From NCBI RefSeq assembly GCF_900169165.1, contig NZ_FXYY01000005.1:62001-126000 (forward strand): a stretch of DNA of 64,000 nucleotides. The letters run 5' to 3'. Source of the stretch: Brevibacterium linens ATCC 9172. Lineage in GTDB: Bacteria > Actinomycetota > Actinomycetes > Actinomycetales > Brevibacteriaceae. Under the pieces are notes generated by a model. That model had not been told where the DNA came from and made no database searches. It worked only from the letters and a program-made list of their open reading frames with translations. Position numbers and translations under genes: made by a program. Numbering within the stretch: the stretch's first letter is position 1; each line of letters begins with the position of its first letter. Below are positions 9,268 through 18,790 of this stretch, piece by piece.

Positions 9268-9654
9268 TCAGATCAGCACTCCGAGAATCAGGCAGAGCAC
9301 ACCGAGCAGCGGCAGCGTCCCCTGCTTGAGCGCGGAGGCGAGCAGCTCACGGCTTGAGAGTGCGAGCACCAGAGCCGCGGCGACCATCGAACCGGCCCCG
9401 ACGAAGACGAGGGTGAGTCCGACTTCGGCAGCGCCTGTGCCGAAGACGATGAGGCCGATGAACACGGCGAGGGCGAGGAAGAGGTTGTAGAAGCCTTGGT
9501 TGAAGGCCAGGGACTTCGTCGCCTCGGCCTCGGCTTCGGTGGTGCCGAAGGTGGCGCGGGCACGTGGACTCGTCCAGGCGATGGATTCCAGGTAGAAGAT
9601 GAAGACGTGCAGGGCGGCGGCAAGGCCGGCGAGGACGAGTCCGGCGATCATCAT
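9268..9654 (-). CDS. DUF1304 small integral membrane protein
   Basis: A 128-aa protein with four hydrophobic segments and the conserved early pattern HVFIFYLESIAWTS, plus FNQGFYNLFLA, both typical of the DUF1304 family. The function is not known to me beyond a membrane location. Its start overlaps the stop of the upstream DUF2277 gene by four bases, so the two are translationally coupled. Its stop lies next to the iclR stop (convergent). Confidence 0.75.
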   Translation of the reverse strand: MMIAGLVLAGLAAALHVFIFYLESIAWTSPRARATFGTTEAEAEATKSLAFNQGFYNLFLALAVFIGLIVFGTGAAEVGLTLVFVGAGSMVAAALVLALSSRELLASALKQGTLPLLGVLCLILGVLI

Positions 9655-9914
9655 GCGCGGGCCGCGAATCTCGCTCGCCGCTTCTCGGCCTCGATTTCAC
9701 GGTTCTTCGGCGGCGCATTCGTCACGAGCGCATCAAGGAGGTGCTGAGTGGTGTGCGCGATCTCCTCGACCGCGGCGTCGAAGGCCTCGGCATTGGCCTG
9801 CGAGGGTTTCGTCGTGCCGGCGATCTTGCGCACGTACTGCAGGGCGGCGGCGTGGACTTCGTCGGAAGTGGTTGCGGGCTCGAAATTATGGAGTGTTCTG
9901 ATGTTTCTGCACAT
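9651..9914 (-). CDS. DUF2277 small protein
   Basis: An 87-aa soluble protein starting MCRNIRTLHNFEPATTSDEV, a strongly conserved DUF2277 opening, and continuing AALQYVRKIAGTTKPS. It ends with a basic, Arg-rich tail. The function is uncharacterised. It is the first gene of a two-gene unit with the DUF1304 protein (ATGA overlap). Confidence 0.75.
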   Translation of the reverse strand: MCRNIRTLHNFEPATTSDEVHAAALQYVRKIAGTTKPSQANAEAFDAAVEEIAHTTQHLLDALVTNAPPKNREIEAEKRRARFAARA

Positions 9915-9953
9915 GCCAAAACGGTACTCCGCGGCACTGACGCAGAACAGACG

Positions 9954-10265
9954 TCAGTCCGCGAAAGCAGTATGAACCTCGATCATTCTTGTGGCGATGT
10001 CGTCAGCGGTCTCTCCGCTTTTCAGGCTGATCAATGCTGGTTCCGGGGTGGCGATCACCCATTGCGCGACGTTGTTGTGTCTCGCCCACCCAAGCATGAC
10101 GCTGCGGTCGCGTGGCAGCTTGATCTGGACGCCGACAGTCGGTTCGTCGACCTGAACAACCTGATCACTGAGATCAGGACGCTGTTTTTCAAGAGCGTTA
10201 GCGACGGAGTTGGCGAACAGTTTGTGCTTGAATGCGGACATCATGTCACTGGTTGGCGTGTTCAT
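9954..10265 (-). CDS. Hypothetical 103-aa protein divergent from hsdM
   Basis: The start at 10265 (MNTPTSDMMSAFK) is chosen; an in-frame start at 10289 is possible. The protein is soluble, with no signal peptide or membrane segment: an Ala/Asn/Lys-rich N-terminus, then a mixed alpha/beta region (VGVQIKLPRDRSVMLGWARHNN). I do not recognise the family. It lies at the left edge of the restriction-modification island, 57 nt from the hsdM start and facing away, so it could be a regulator or an accessory of the island. There is no visible helix-turn-helix to support that. Confidence 0.5.
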   Translation of the reverse strand: MNTPTSDMMSAFKHKLFANSVANALEKQRPDLSDQVVQVDEPTVGVQIKLPRDRSVMLGWARHNNVAQWVIATPEPALISLKSGETADDIATRMIEVHTAFAD

Positions 10266-10322
10266 GGTCGACACACTAAGTTGCCGCACTCACATGGATG
10301 CCTTGCCAACCAGATTCCGGCC

Positions 10323-11813
10323 ATGTCCATCTCGTTGGATATGCTCAGGACTGTGATTACAGGAGACGTGAAGAGCAAGGTAGACAAGGTCTGGGATACG
10401 TTCTGGACCGGGGGAATTTCGAACCCGCTAGAGGTGATCGAACAGATCACCTACTTGCTGTTCCTTCGTCGGCTCGACGAGCTTGAAACCCAGGGCGAGA
10501 GCCGGGCCGAGTTCACGGGGCAACCGTTTGAGAGCCGGACGTTTGGGCCTAGCCAGCAGGATTTCCGCTGGCGCGAGCTGAAGAACCTCGATCCCGAAGT
10601 GATGTTCGAGGTCGTCGCCGATGGAGTCTTTCCCTTCCTGCGCGAGCTCGGTGGTGAGGAGTCAACATATGGCGAGCACATGAAGAATGCTCGATTCACG
10701 ATTCCCAGCCCGCATCTTCTCTCCAACGTCGTCGATCTGCTCAGCGACATTCCGATGGACAAGCGCGACACCAACGGCGATCTGTATGAGTACCTGCTCT
10801 CTCAGCTGGCCAGCTCGGGAACGAACGGGCAGTTTCGCACACCGCGGCACATCATCGAACTCATGGTGAAGATGACGTCGCCTCGGCCCGATGATGAGAT
10901 CTGCGACCCTGCCTGCGGTACCGCCGGGTTCCTCGTCGCTGCGTCCGAGCATCTGCGGGAAGCACATCCTGAAGTTTTTACGAACAAAGAACAGCGTCAG
11001 TTCTTCCATAACAGCATGTTCCACGGTTATGACTTCGATTCGACGATGCTCCGCATCGGAAGCATGAACATGCTCCTCCACGGAGTCGAGCATCCTGACA
11101 TTCGGTACCGTGATTCGCTGTCGGAAAGCGTCAGCTCAGAAGCGGAGAAGTACACGCTGATTCTCGCGAACCCGCCTTTTGCCGGGTCGCTGGACTACGA
11201 AGCGACCGCCAAGGACCTACAGAAGGTCGTCAAGACGAAGAAAACCGAGCTCCTCTTCATCGCGCTCTTCCTCAAACTCCTTAAGCCGGGCGGCCGAGCA
11301 GCGGTCATCGTGCCCGATGGCGTGCTGTTCGGTTCGTCGAAGGCGCATAAAGAGCTGCGGCGGATGCTCGTTGAGGATCAGAAACTCGACGGTGTCGTTA
11401 AGCTCCCCAGCGGCGTCTTCAAGCCCTACGCTGGAGTGTCGACCGCGATCCTGTTCTTCACCAAGACGAATTCAGGTGGCACCGAGGATGTCTGGTTCTA
11501 TGACGTCCAGGCTGACGGGTTCAGCCTTGATGACAAACGGAACCCGATTGAAGCCAATGACCTGCCGGAGGTGCTTGAACGCTGGGCTGAGCGGTCGGGT
11601 GCAGAAAAGGACCGGTCGCGGACTGAGAAGTCATTCATCGTACCCAAAGCGGAGATCTCCGAGCAAGGCTATGACCTCTCGATCAACCGCTATAAGGAGA
11701 TCGAGTACGAAGAGGTCGAGCATCGCGCCCCGCTCGACATCATCGCCGACATCGAAGAACTCGACGCCGAGATCGCCCAGGACCTCGCCGACCTCAAGGC
11801 GATGCTGTCATGA
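10323..11813 (+). CDS. hsdM: Type I restriction-modification system, DNA methyltransferase subunit HsdM
   Basis: The frame is open from 9741, but homology begins at MSISLDMLRTVITGDVKSKVDKVWDTFWTGG, so ATG 10323 is taken (496 aa; 10341 is also possible). It has the N-terminal helical HsdM domain (residues 20-130), SAM motif I DPACGTAGFLV near residue 195, and catalytic NPPF near residue 283, which are the features of an N6-adenine methyltransferase. It methylates the recognition site in an M2S complex and is needed for restriction with HsdR. The stop overlaps the hsdS start by ATGA. Confidence 0.93.
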   Translation: MSISLDMLRTVITGDVKSKVDKVWDTFWTGGISNPLEVIEQITYLLFLRRLDELETQGESRAEFTGQPFESRTFGPSQQDFRWRELKNLDPEVMFEVVADGVFPFLRELGGEESTYGEHMKNARFTIPSPHLLSNVVDLLSDIPMDKRDTNGDLYEYLLSQLASSGTNGQFRTPRHIIELMVKMTSPRPDDEICDPACGTAGFLVAASEHLREAHPEVFTNKEQRQFFHNSMFHGYDFDSTMLRIGSMNMLLHGVEHPDIRYRDSLSESVSSEAEKYTLILANPPFAGSLDYEATAKDLQKVVKTKKTELLFIALFLKLLKPGGRAAVIVPDGVLFGSSKAHKELRRMLVEDQKLDGVVKLPSGVFKPYAGVSTAILFFTKTNSGGTEDVWFYDVQADGFSLDDKRNPIEANDLPEVLERWAERSGAEKDRSRTEKSFIVPKAEISEQGYDLSINRYKEIEYEEVEHRAPLDIIADIEELDAEIAQDLADLKAMLS

Positions 11814-12970
11814 GCACGGTTCCGCTGGGTGAGATCTGCAATGTTCAAATCGGTAGGACACCTCCTCGCTCGGACCCTCGATACTGGGGCGGGTCGAATC
11901 CTTGGGCATCAATTTCGGACCTCAATCAAGGCCTACTCATAACAAGAACCAAGGAAGGCATCACCGAAGAGGGCGCGCATGCAGGAAAACTCGTCCAGCC
12001 TGGAACGGTTCTAATCAGTTTCAAACTGTCAATCGGAAAAGTCTCAATTGCAGGAATACCGCTGTACACGAATGAAGCAATTGCAGCGTTACCGATCAAA
12101 TACCCCTCCACTCTTGACGCCCGTTACCTCCTCAGATACTTGGAGAGCCTCAGCCTAGAGGAAGGTGCCAACCGTGCAGCTATGGGCCGAACTTTGAACA
12201 AGAAGACGCTGTCGGAGCTTCCGGTCCCACTCCCACCCCTCGACGAACAACGCCGCATCGCCGCAATCCTCGACAAAGCCGACGCCATCCGCCAAAAGCG
12301 CCGCCAAGCAATTGCTCACCTGGACACCCTCACCCAGTCAATCTTCCGTGATCGATTCCTACAAGATCGTCAGTGGGAATCAGCACCGTTGGGCTCGATC
12401 AGCGAGATTTCTTCCGGGATCACCAAAGGGCGTAAGACGTCCTCCGCCCTCACCCAATCTGCACCTTACTTGGCAGTGGCCAATGTCCAAGATGGAAAGC
12501 TCGACCTAACGAATCTCAAGTCGATTGAAGTTTCCGATGAAGAACTTGAGAAGTACAAGCTACAAGGCGACGATTTAGTACTAACTGAAGGCGGCGACCC
12601 GGATAAGCTCGGACGTGGCACTATATGGAGAGATGAGCTTCCTGTTTGCCTCCACCAGAATCATATTTTCCGCATCCGACTACCAAAAGACTCCAACCTC
12701 GAGGTCGAATTCCTTTCAGCATACATCGCATCTTGGCCCGCAAAAGCATACTTCTTGCGATCGGCTAAACAAACAACTGGAATAGCATCCATTAACAAAA
12801 CTCAGTTGAGCAAAGTTCCGATACCGCTCCCCCCTATAATCTTCCAACGCGAATTCACAAAACTGAGCCAACAAGTTCGCATCCAAATTGCGGAGCACGA
12901 ACGGGCATTGGAGTTAGCCGATCAATCGTTTTCGTCGCTCCAGTCCCGAGCATTCCGAGGTGAACTATGA
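11810..12970 (+). CDS. hsdS: Type I restriction-modification system, specificity subunit HsdS
   Basis: A 386-aa protein with two target-recognition domains. The first spans about residues 1-140 (VPLGEICNVQIGRTPPR). A conserved helical spacer follows (PPLDEQRRIAAILDKADAIR, near 143-165), then the second TRD (APLGSISEISSGITKGR, from about 190). The C-terminal repeat IPLPPIIFQREF is the start of the second spacer helix. This is the usual full-length two-half-site layout, so the target is probably bipartite. GC content drops relative to neighbours, as is common for exchangeable hsdS genes. Start and stop both overlap neighbours by ATGA. Confidence 0.93.
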   Translation: MSTVPLGEICNVQIGRTPPRSDPRYWGGSNPWASISDLNQGLLITRTKEGITEEGAHAGKLVQPGTVLISFKLSIGKVSIAGIPLYTNEAIAALPIKYPSTLDARYLLRYLESLSLEEGANRAAMGRTLNKKTLSELPVPLPPLDEQRRIAAILDKADAIRQKRRQAIAHLDTLTQSIFRDRFLQDRQWESAPLGSISEISSGITKGRKTSSALTQSAPYLAVANVQDGKLDLTNLKSIEVSDEELEKYKLQGDDLVLTEGGDPDKLGRGTIWRDELPVCLHQNHIFRIRLPKDSNLEVEFLSAYIASWPAKAYFLRSAKQTTGIASINKTQLSKVPIPLPPIIFQREFTKLSQQVRIQIAEHERALELADQSFSSLQSRAFRGEL

Positions 12971-13908
12971 CAAAGCCGATGCCCACCTGGGACGAGTTCA
13001 TGGTGTCCGTTCTCCGTGTCTTCTCGGATGGTGAAGTCCGAACTCGACGCGAGACACATCCTTTAGTAGCCAAGGACGCCGGCTTGTCAGCAGAACAGAC
13101 ATCAGAGCTTCTTGGATCTGGACAGCCGAAATATATGAACCGAATCGGATGGGGTATGTCATTCCTCGCGAGGACAAACGCCCTGTCCAGACCATCACGA
13201 GGTTCATACGTCATCACTAATGGGGGCCGAGCACTCCTCAAAACATTCCCGAACGGCTTCTCCGAAAAGGAAGCCGAAAACTTTATTGATTCTGCTAAGG
13301 GCCATCATTCGGGTCTAGTTCCCTATACCCCATCAGTCAGAGCCTCGGACACGACGCCTACAGAAGACACGCCTGGTGAGACCGACACCGAACTCGACCC
13401 GAACGAGCAGATCCAGGCTGGCCTCAAACGCATCCACACTGCTGTCGCTGACGAGCTGCTGATCCGGCTCCACCAGAACGAACCCAACTTCTTCGAACAG
13501 ACCGTCGTCGACCTCGTTGTCGCCATGGGTTATGCAGGCGCGGACGGAGTTGCCGCTAGAACTCAGCTGACGAATGATGGCGGAATCGACGGAGTCGTCG
13601 ATCAAGACGCACTCGGACTCAATCGGGTCTACATTCAAGCCAAGCGCTACAGCCTCGATTCCTCTGTGTCTCGTCCCGATATTCAGGCCTTCGTCGGTGC
13701 ACTGCATGGCGTCCAAGCCGATCGAGGCCTGTTCATCACAACAGCGAAATTCAGCTCAGGCGCGAAGTCCTATGCGAATTCAGTCAGCACAAGAGTCATC
13801 CTCATCGATGGTCCGCGTCTTGCCGACCTGATGATTCGATTTGGAGTCGGCGTACAAATCCAGCAGACGATCAACGTCGTCAAACTCGATGAGGACTACT
13901 TCGAATAG
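12967..13908 (+). CDS. mrr: Mrr-family restriction endonuclease fused into the hsdMS operon
   Basis: The 313-aa product has an N-terminal winged-helix Mrr_N domain (residues about 1-95) and a C-terminal Mrr catalytic domain. DGGIDG and IQAKRY supply the PD-(D/E)xK-type residues, preceded by VVDLVVAMGYAGA. Mrr enzymes cut methylated DNA or are switched on by foreign methylation. The gene overlaps hsdS by four bases, so it is co-translated with the methyltransferase. That is unusual, because a methyl-dependent nuclease made with its own methylase must tolerate that mark. HsdR lies separately downstream. Confidence 0.85.
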   Translation: MTKPMPTWDEFMVSVLRVFSDGEVRTRRETHPLVAKDAGLSAEQTSELLGSGQPKYMNRIGWGMSFLARTNALSRPSRGSYVITNGGRALLKTFPNGFSEKEAENFIDSAKGHHSGLVPYTPSVRASDTTPTEDTPGETDTELDPNEQIQAGLKRIHTAVADELLIRLHQNEPNFFEQTVVDLVVAMGYAGADGVAARTQLTNDGGIDGVVDQDALGLNRVYIQAKRYSLDSSVSRPDIQAFVGALHGVQADRGLFITTAKFSSGAKSYANSVSTRVILIDGPRLADLMIRFGVGVQIQQTINVVKLDEDYFE

Positions 13909-13938
13909 CACCGAGCATGTTCAGGGTGAGGAACAATT

Positions 13939-14922
13939 TCAGATGCGCTCTTCCCACAACGCAGCGATGAGTTCGGTGCCCTGAGCATCACTGAGTTCGA
14001 CTGCCTCATCGTGGTCCCACTGTCGAAGATCTTTCCCGGTCTGCGCCTGGATCTCACCCAAGGCGAAGTCAATGTCCGAGACTGCGTTCTCCTCATGTCT
14101 ACGGTTGTATCGAAGCAGGTACATAGTGCTCGAGTTCTTTCCTGGGACCTGGCGGGAGGCGACCACCTTTGCAGGTTCCCAAACCCGGACCAGCTGTCCT
14201 TCGTCATTCATGTTTACGAGGACAAACACGTCGCCAGCTTCTGCCCGCGCATCCGATCCAACCAGGTAGGTGTCGAGCTCGAACCTCGTCTTGAACGGGC
14301 GAGCCTCCTTGGAGCTGCGAATCGACCTAGCCACGGAATCTTCCTCTGCGGAGTATTCTTCCTGCCACTCAACCGCCAACCAATAACGGCCTCCTGGTTC
14401 AGGAAGGAACACGTCCTCGCGTGCTGGCGGAGTAGTGACTCCGACAATCTCAGGCGGCCGGTAGTGATCATCTGGCATCCACGTGGCAGCTGTCGTCAGG
14501 TACTCGTCATTGATCTCGGTCCCGGCCTCAATCGCTTGCCTGACCAGGCTACGGGCGTCGCTGATGAACGCCCGGTCATTTGAGACCACCACAGCCTCCA
14601 ACGACAGACTTGAACTGCGCGAGGCATTCGCTGAGCCGACTGCGGCCGAGTTTCTCACTGCCAGAATCTTGGCGTGCAATGAGGCGCAGCTGAAAAGCTG
14701 AACTCCCCGATCCGCGAACTCTCTCAAGGCCAGGGGATTCGTTACCCCGTTTCTAATAGCGCCTTCACTTGCATTGCACACGAGGACATCTCCGTATTCC
14801 AGAGCAAGCATGTCCGGAGCATCTGCACCGATGAAGGCGAACGCCGCATAACGCGGCCCCTGGAGTTTCGAGACTCGCGTCAGCTCGTCCCATGGATGGA
14901 GTCCGTGCACCTTTGTACCCAT
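13939..14922 (-). CDS. Phospholipase D-like (HKD) domain protein inside the restriction island
   Basis: About 327 aa from ATG 14922; a TTG four codons upstream is equally possible and no Shine-Dalgarno decides. Residues about 30-140 form a single HKD half: SLHAKILAV followed by VGSANAS, the H-x-K...G-S-x-N pattern of PLD-superfamily nucleases. Only one HKD motif is present, so catalysis would need a dimer, as in Nuc or BfiI. The C-terminal half (about 150-327) is acidic and I do not recognise it. It is encoded opposite to hsdM-hsdS-mrr and hsdR and sits between them, suggesting a nuclease accessory of the island. Confidence 0.65.
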   Translation of the reverse strand: MGTKVHGLHPWDELTRVSKLQGPRYAAFAFIGADAPDMLALEYGDVLVCNASEGAIRNGVTNPLALREFADRGVQLFSCASLHAKILAVRNSAAVGSANASRSSSLSLEAVVVSNDRAFISDARSLVRQAIEAGTEINDEYLTTAATWMPDDHYRPPEIVGVTTPPAREDVFLPEPGGRYWLAVEWQEEYSAEEDSVARSIRSSKEARPFKTRFELDTYLVGSDARAEAGDVFVLVNMNDEGQLVRVWEPAKVVASRQVPGKNSSTMYLLRYNRRHEENAVSDIDFALGEIQAQTGKDLRQWDHDEAVELSDAQGTELIAALWEERI

Positions 14923-15101
14923 GGCCACATTCAACCACTGTGAACAACTACTGGTGCCGAATCAGGCGAAGTTCTTTCTTCCCGCAACCTGAAATCGCTG
15001 TACACGATTTCCGCATCCAACACCGCCAAAGGCGGTTTCACCTGGCAGTATAGGTTGTGAGCACAGGTAAATTCTCGCGGCAGTGACGCGCAGGAGGAGA
15101 G

Positions 15102-18100
15102 ATGTCGAACTTCGGGTTCATCAGGACCGAGTGGCCCTCGGTGTTCTCTGATTGTGCCCGAGCCGAATCGTACGTCTTCTCCGATCCACGCACTGCCTGC
15201 ATTTATGCTCGCCGCAGCATCGAACAGCTCGTCACACACCTCTACACCGTTCTCGACATCCCCACCCCGTACCGAGATGACCTCAGCGCACGCATCAACG
15301 ACTCCGAGTTCAAATCCGTCGCGGGCCATGTCATCCACCAGAAGCTCAACCTCATTCGCAACCTCGGCAACACCGCAGTTCACAAAGACACCCCTGTCGA
15401 CGCAAACGCCTCCATCAAAGCTCTCAACGAGCTCTACCTCATCGTCATCTGGGCGGCATTCAACCACTCACGCATTCCCGATGACGTCCCCGCGGGAACG
15501 CAGTTCGATCCCGAACTCGCCCGACGTTCGGCACCGCTGAGCCCGAAGGAACTGACCACTCTCGTCGAGAAGTTCCGCACCCAAGATGCTGAACTCGCAC
15601 AGGCGAAGAGCGACCTCAAACGCGTCACGTCCGAAAAGGACGCAGAGATCGCCGAGCTCCAACGCCAAATCGCCGAGGCACAGGCGGCCAAAGACAGCTC
15701 CCTGGACAGCCAGGACTGGAACGAAGACCGCACCAGAACAGATCTCATCGATGCCGACCTCAAGGCTGCTGGTTGGGACCTCGACGAGCCCAACGTCCGG
15801 GAATACCGGATCACTGGACTTCCCACAACGTCAGGTGCCGGTTTTGCCGACTATGTCCTGTGGGGCACGAACGGCAAGCCGCTTGCCGTGGTCGAGGCAA
15901 AGCGCACCTCGGCGAGTGTCGAGGCCGGACGGCGCCAAGCCGAGATGTACGCAGACGGACTCGAAGAGCTCTTTGCCCAACGCCCAGTGATCTTCTACTC
16001 CAACGGCGACGAACACCACTTGTGGGACGACTTCGGCAACTACCCGCCGCGGGTCGTCGGCGGCTTCTACACTCGGGACGAGCTCGAACTGCTCATCCAA
16101 CGCCGAACCACCAGACTGGCTCTCACCGGCCGACCGATCAACCCCGACATTGCCGGCCGCAGCTACCAGAAGAGCGTCATCGCCGCTGTCGACGAAGCCT
16201 TCGGCGCGAAACAACGCGAGGCCCTTCTCGTCATGGCCACCGGCTCGGGCAAAACGCGTACAGCCGTTGCTCTCGTCGATCAGCTGATGAAAGCCAACTG
16301 GGTCAAACGTGTCCTCTTCCTCGCCGACCGACGAACCCTCGTGAAGCAGGCGACCGACGCGTTCAAGGCTCACCTGCCACACGTCACCACCGTCAATCTG
16401 CTCGACGCAGCCGAACGGGAGGCCGCCTCGGGGCGGGTCTTCACCTCGACCTATCCGACGATGATGGGGCTGATCGATCAAGGTGATGACACCGTGTTCG
16501 GCCCCGGCTACTTCGACCTCGTCATCATCGACGAGGCCCACCGCTCGGTGTACCGGAAATATCACGCGATCTTCGACTGGTTCGACAGCCTACTGCTTGG
16601 GCTCACCGCCACACCGAAGGATGAGATCGACCGCAATACCTTCGAACTCTTCCACATCGAAAACGGCGTCCCTACCGCCGCCTACACACTCGACGAAGCT
16701 ATCGCCGACGGATATCTCACTCCCCCGAAGGAATTCAACCTCGGGACCCGGTTCCTCGACGAAGGCATCCGCTACGACGATCTTGATGATGAGGAACGGG
16801 AGGAATGGGACTCTCTCGAGTGGGAAGCGGGCGAGATCCCCGACGATATCCATGCCTCCGCTTTGAACTCGTATCTGTTCAATGAGAACACCGTCGACCT
16901 TGTTCTCGAACGGCTGATGTCCGACGGGCTCAAAGTCGAAAGCGGTGACAAGCTCGGCAAGACGATCATCTTCGCGCAGAACCAGCGTCACGCGGAGTTC
17001 ATCCAGAAGCGATTCGACCACCACTACCCCGCCTACGCTGGGCGATTTGCCCGCGTCGTCACCCACCAGACCGACAGCGCACAGCACCTCATCGAATCGT
17101 TCAAAGATCCCGCGGCTATGCCGCAGATCGCGATCTCCGTGGACATGCTCGACACCGGTGTCGACATCCCCGACGTGCTCAACCTCGTCCTGTTCAAAAA
17201 GGTACGTTCGAAGAGCAAGTTCTGGCAGATGATCGGCCGCGGAACCCGCCTGGCACCTGACGTATTCGGTCCCGGTCACGACAAAGCCGAGTTCTTCGTC
17301 TTCGACTTCTGCGGGAACTTCGAATACTTCAGCGAACATTTCGACGCCCCGGAAGCCCGACAAGCCCGTCCGCTCAGCCACCGCCTCGTAGACGATCGTG
17401 CACAGCTGCTGAGCGCTGCTCGCGGGCATGATGATGTTCGCACCGCAGTGGCTGAAGAGCTCGCCCGATTCTCCGCAGGAATCCCACGGGACAACTTCGC
17501 AGTCCGCCAACATCGCCGATGGGTCGACGATTTCTCCACGCCTTCGGCCTGGGCGGACGCGGACGATGCAGACATCGCCGAAGCGGCCGGCCACCTCGGC
17601 GGTCTCCCATCGTCCGATATCGACGCTTCGGAAGAAGCCAAACGCTTCGACCTGCTTATCTTGCACTCACAGTTGGCAGCGCTCGAAGGCAAGTTCGACA
17701 CCCAGGCGAGCAAGACTGTACAGATGATCGCCGAAGTGCTGCTGACCAAGCAGTCGATCCCGATGGTCGCCGCTGAGGCAGAACTGCTCACAGGAGTCGC
17801 TGGCGAAGAATGGTGGCAGGACGTCACCCTCGGCATGTTGGAAAACGCTCGTGTCAGGCTGCGCGGGCTCGCGAAATTCGCGAAGGGCCGACGACAGAAC
17901 CCGATCTACTCGAACTTCGTCGACGAGCTGAGAGAGTCCGAACCGACCGCTCTTGCCTACCAGACCACCGGCGTCGACCTCGAACGATTCACGGAGAAGG
18001 CGCGAGCGCACCTCAACGCTCACCTTGATCACCTGGCAGTGCGCAAGCTCGTCCGCAACCACCAACTCACCGATACCGATCTCGACGATCTCAAAGGGAT

Positions 18101-18467
18101 CCTGATTGCCGGAGGAATCGGAGACGACGAGACGATCGAGAAGGCCGCCGAGAAGGCACACGGATTGGGGCTATTCCTCCGTTCTCTCGTCGGACTCGAT
18201 CGGCAGGCGGCTCTCGAACTGTTCAGCGAATACCTCGACGAGTCTCGTTTCTCTTCGATCCAGATCGAGTTCGTCCGCCAGATCATCGACGAACTCTCCC
18301 GCAATGGCATCGTCGAACGCGGTCGCCTGTTCGAGGAGCCGTACACCGATATCTACTCCGGCGATGTCTTCGAGCTCTTCCCCAACGGTGATCTTGCAAC
18401 GATCGGAGCTCGACTCGACGAGGTCAGGCATCGTGCACAACCGATCGAGGCCAAACCCACAGCTTAG
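15102..18467 (+). CDS. hsdR: Type I restriction enzyme, motor/nuclease subunit HsdR (EcoEI-like)
   Basis: The ATG follows a strong AGGAGGAG. The 1121-aa protein starts with a DUF4145 (HEPN-related) domain, residues 5-125. A coiled coil follows near 160-200 (AELAQAKSDLKRVTSEKDAEIAELQ). The endonuclease motif is GFADYV...VVEAKRT at about 247-265. The SF2 helicase has ATGSGKTRTA near 380 and IIDEAHRS near 475, then QMIGRGTR. The C-terminal EcoEI-R domain completes it. It translocates DNA and cuts unmethylated targets together with HsdM and HsdS. It is separated from hsdM-hsdS by mrr and the PLD gene, and probably has its own promoter. Confidence 0.93.
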   Translation: MSNFGFIRTEWPSVFSDCARAESYVFSDPRTACIYARRSIEQLVTHLYTVLDIPTPYRDDLSARINDSEFKSVAGHVIHQKLNLIRNLGNTAVHKDTPVDANASIKALNELYLIVIWAAFNHSRIPDDVPAGTQFDPELARRSAPLSPKELTTLVEKFRTQDAELAQAKSDLKRVTSEKDAEIAELQRQIAEAQAAKDSSLDSQDWNEDRTRTDLIDADLKAAGWDLDEPNVREYRITGLPTTSGAGFADYVLWGTNGKPLAVVEAKRTSASVEAGRRQAEMYADGLEELFAQRPVIFYSNGDEHHLWDDFGNYPPRVVGGFYTRDELELLIQRRTTRLALTGRPINPDIAGRSYQKSVIAAVDEAFGAKQREALLVMATGSGKTRTAVALVDQLMKANWVKRVLFLADRRTLVKQATDAFKAHLPHVTTVNLLDAAEREAASGRVFTSTYPTMMGLIDQGDDTVFGPGYFDLVIIDEAHRSVYRKYHAIFDWFDSLLLGLTATPKDEIDRNTFELFHIENGVPTAAYTLDEAIADGYLTPPKEFNLGTRFLDEGIRYDDLDDEEREEWDSLEWEAGEIPDDIHASALNSYLFNENTVDLVLERLMSDGLKVESGDKLGKTIIFAQNQRHAEFIQKRFDHHYPAYAGRFARVVTHQTDSAQHLIESFKDPAAMPQIAISVDMLDTGVDIPDVLNLVLFKKVRSKSKFWQMIGRGTRLAPDVFGPGHDKAEFFVFDFCGNFEYFSEHFDAPEARQARPLSHRLVDDRAQLLSAARGHDDVRTAVAEELARFSAGIPRDNFAVRQHRRWVDDFSTPSAWADADDADIAEAAGHLGGLPSSDIDASEEAKRFDLLILHSQLAALEGKFDTQASKTVQMIAEVLLTKQSIPMVAAEAELLTGVAGEEWWQDVTLGMLENARVRLRGLAKFAKGRRQNPIYSNFVDELRESEPTALAYQTTGVDLERFTEKARAHLNAHLDHLAVRKLVRNHQLTDTDLDDLKGILIAGGIGDDETIEKAAEKAHGLGLFLRSLVGLDRQAALELFSEYLDESRFSSIQIEFVRQIIDELSRNGIVERGRLFEEPYTDIYSGDVFELFPNGDLATIGARLDEVRHRAQPIEAKPTA

Positions 18468-18790
18468 GATCATTTGTCACCGTCACAGGAGGCACACAAT
18501 GGAGTGTAATTGGAACACCGACTCAGGGTCGTACTGGTCAAACCGGTGTGGTGCCCGTGAGCCGACACGGACGCGCCAAGTCCTCAGACCAGCAGGGCCG
18601 ACCCTGGTAACTCTGCATTCCCTGAGGTAACGGAACGAATCCCTTATCCCACATTGCCAGCCAACTCCAATATCCCACCCGGCCAAATAGGCTGTCCCAG
18701 AGTTGCCCAGTCGTACTTGTTGATCCGAAACCCATCACATTTGGATAGAATCACCCAGCTGGTTGGTGCTCACCTTCCTGCACGCCTAGT
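18468..18790. other. Intergenic spacer between hsdR and the HEPN gene, no gene called
   Basis: There are 323 nt without a convincing coding frame. A 66-codon minus-strand frame (18538-18738) is rich in Trp and Gly but has no Shine-Dalgarno, no recognisable family and no neighbours on that strand. I see no strong terminator or repeat. The segment probably carries the promoter of the HEPN gene. Confidence 0.4.

Noticed and set aside
9741-10322. Long N-terminal extension of HsdM
   Set aside because: HsdM homology begins at 10323; the extra 194 codons overlap the DUF2277 and hypothetical genes on the other strand.
18538-18738. Minus-strand 66-codon Trp-rich frame
   Set aside because: No ribosome site, no homology that I know and no conserved neighbour; called as spacer.
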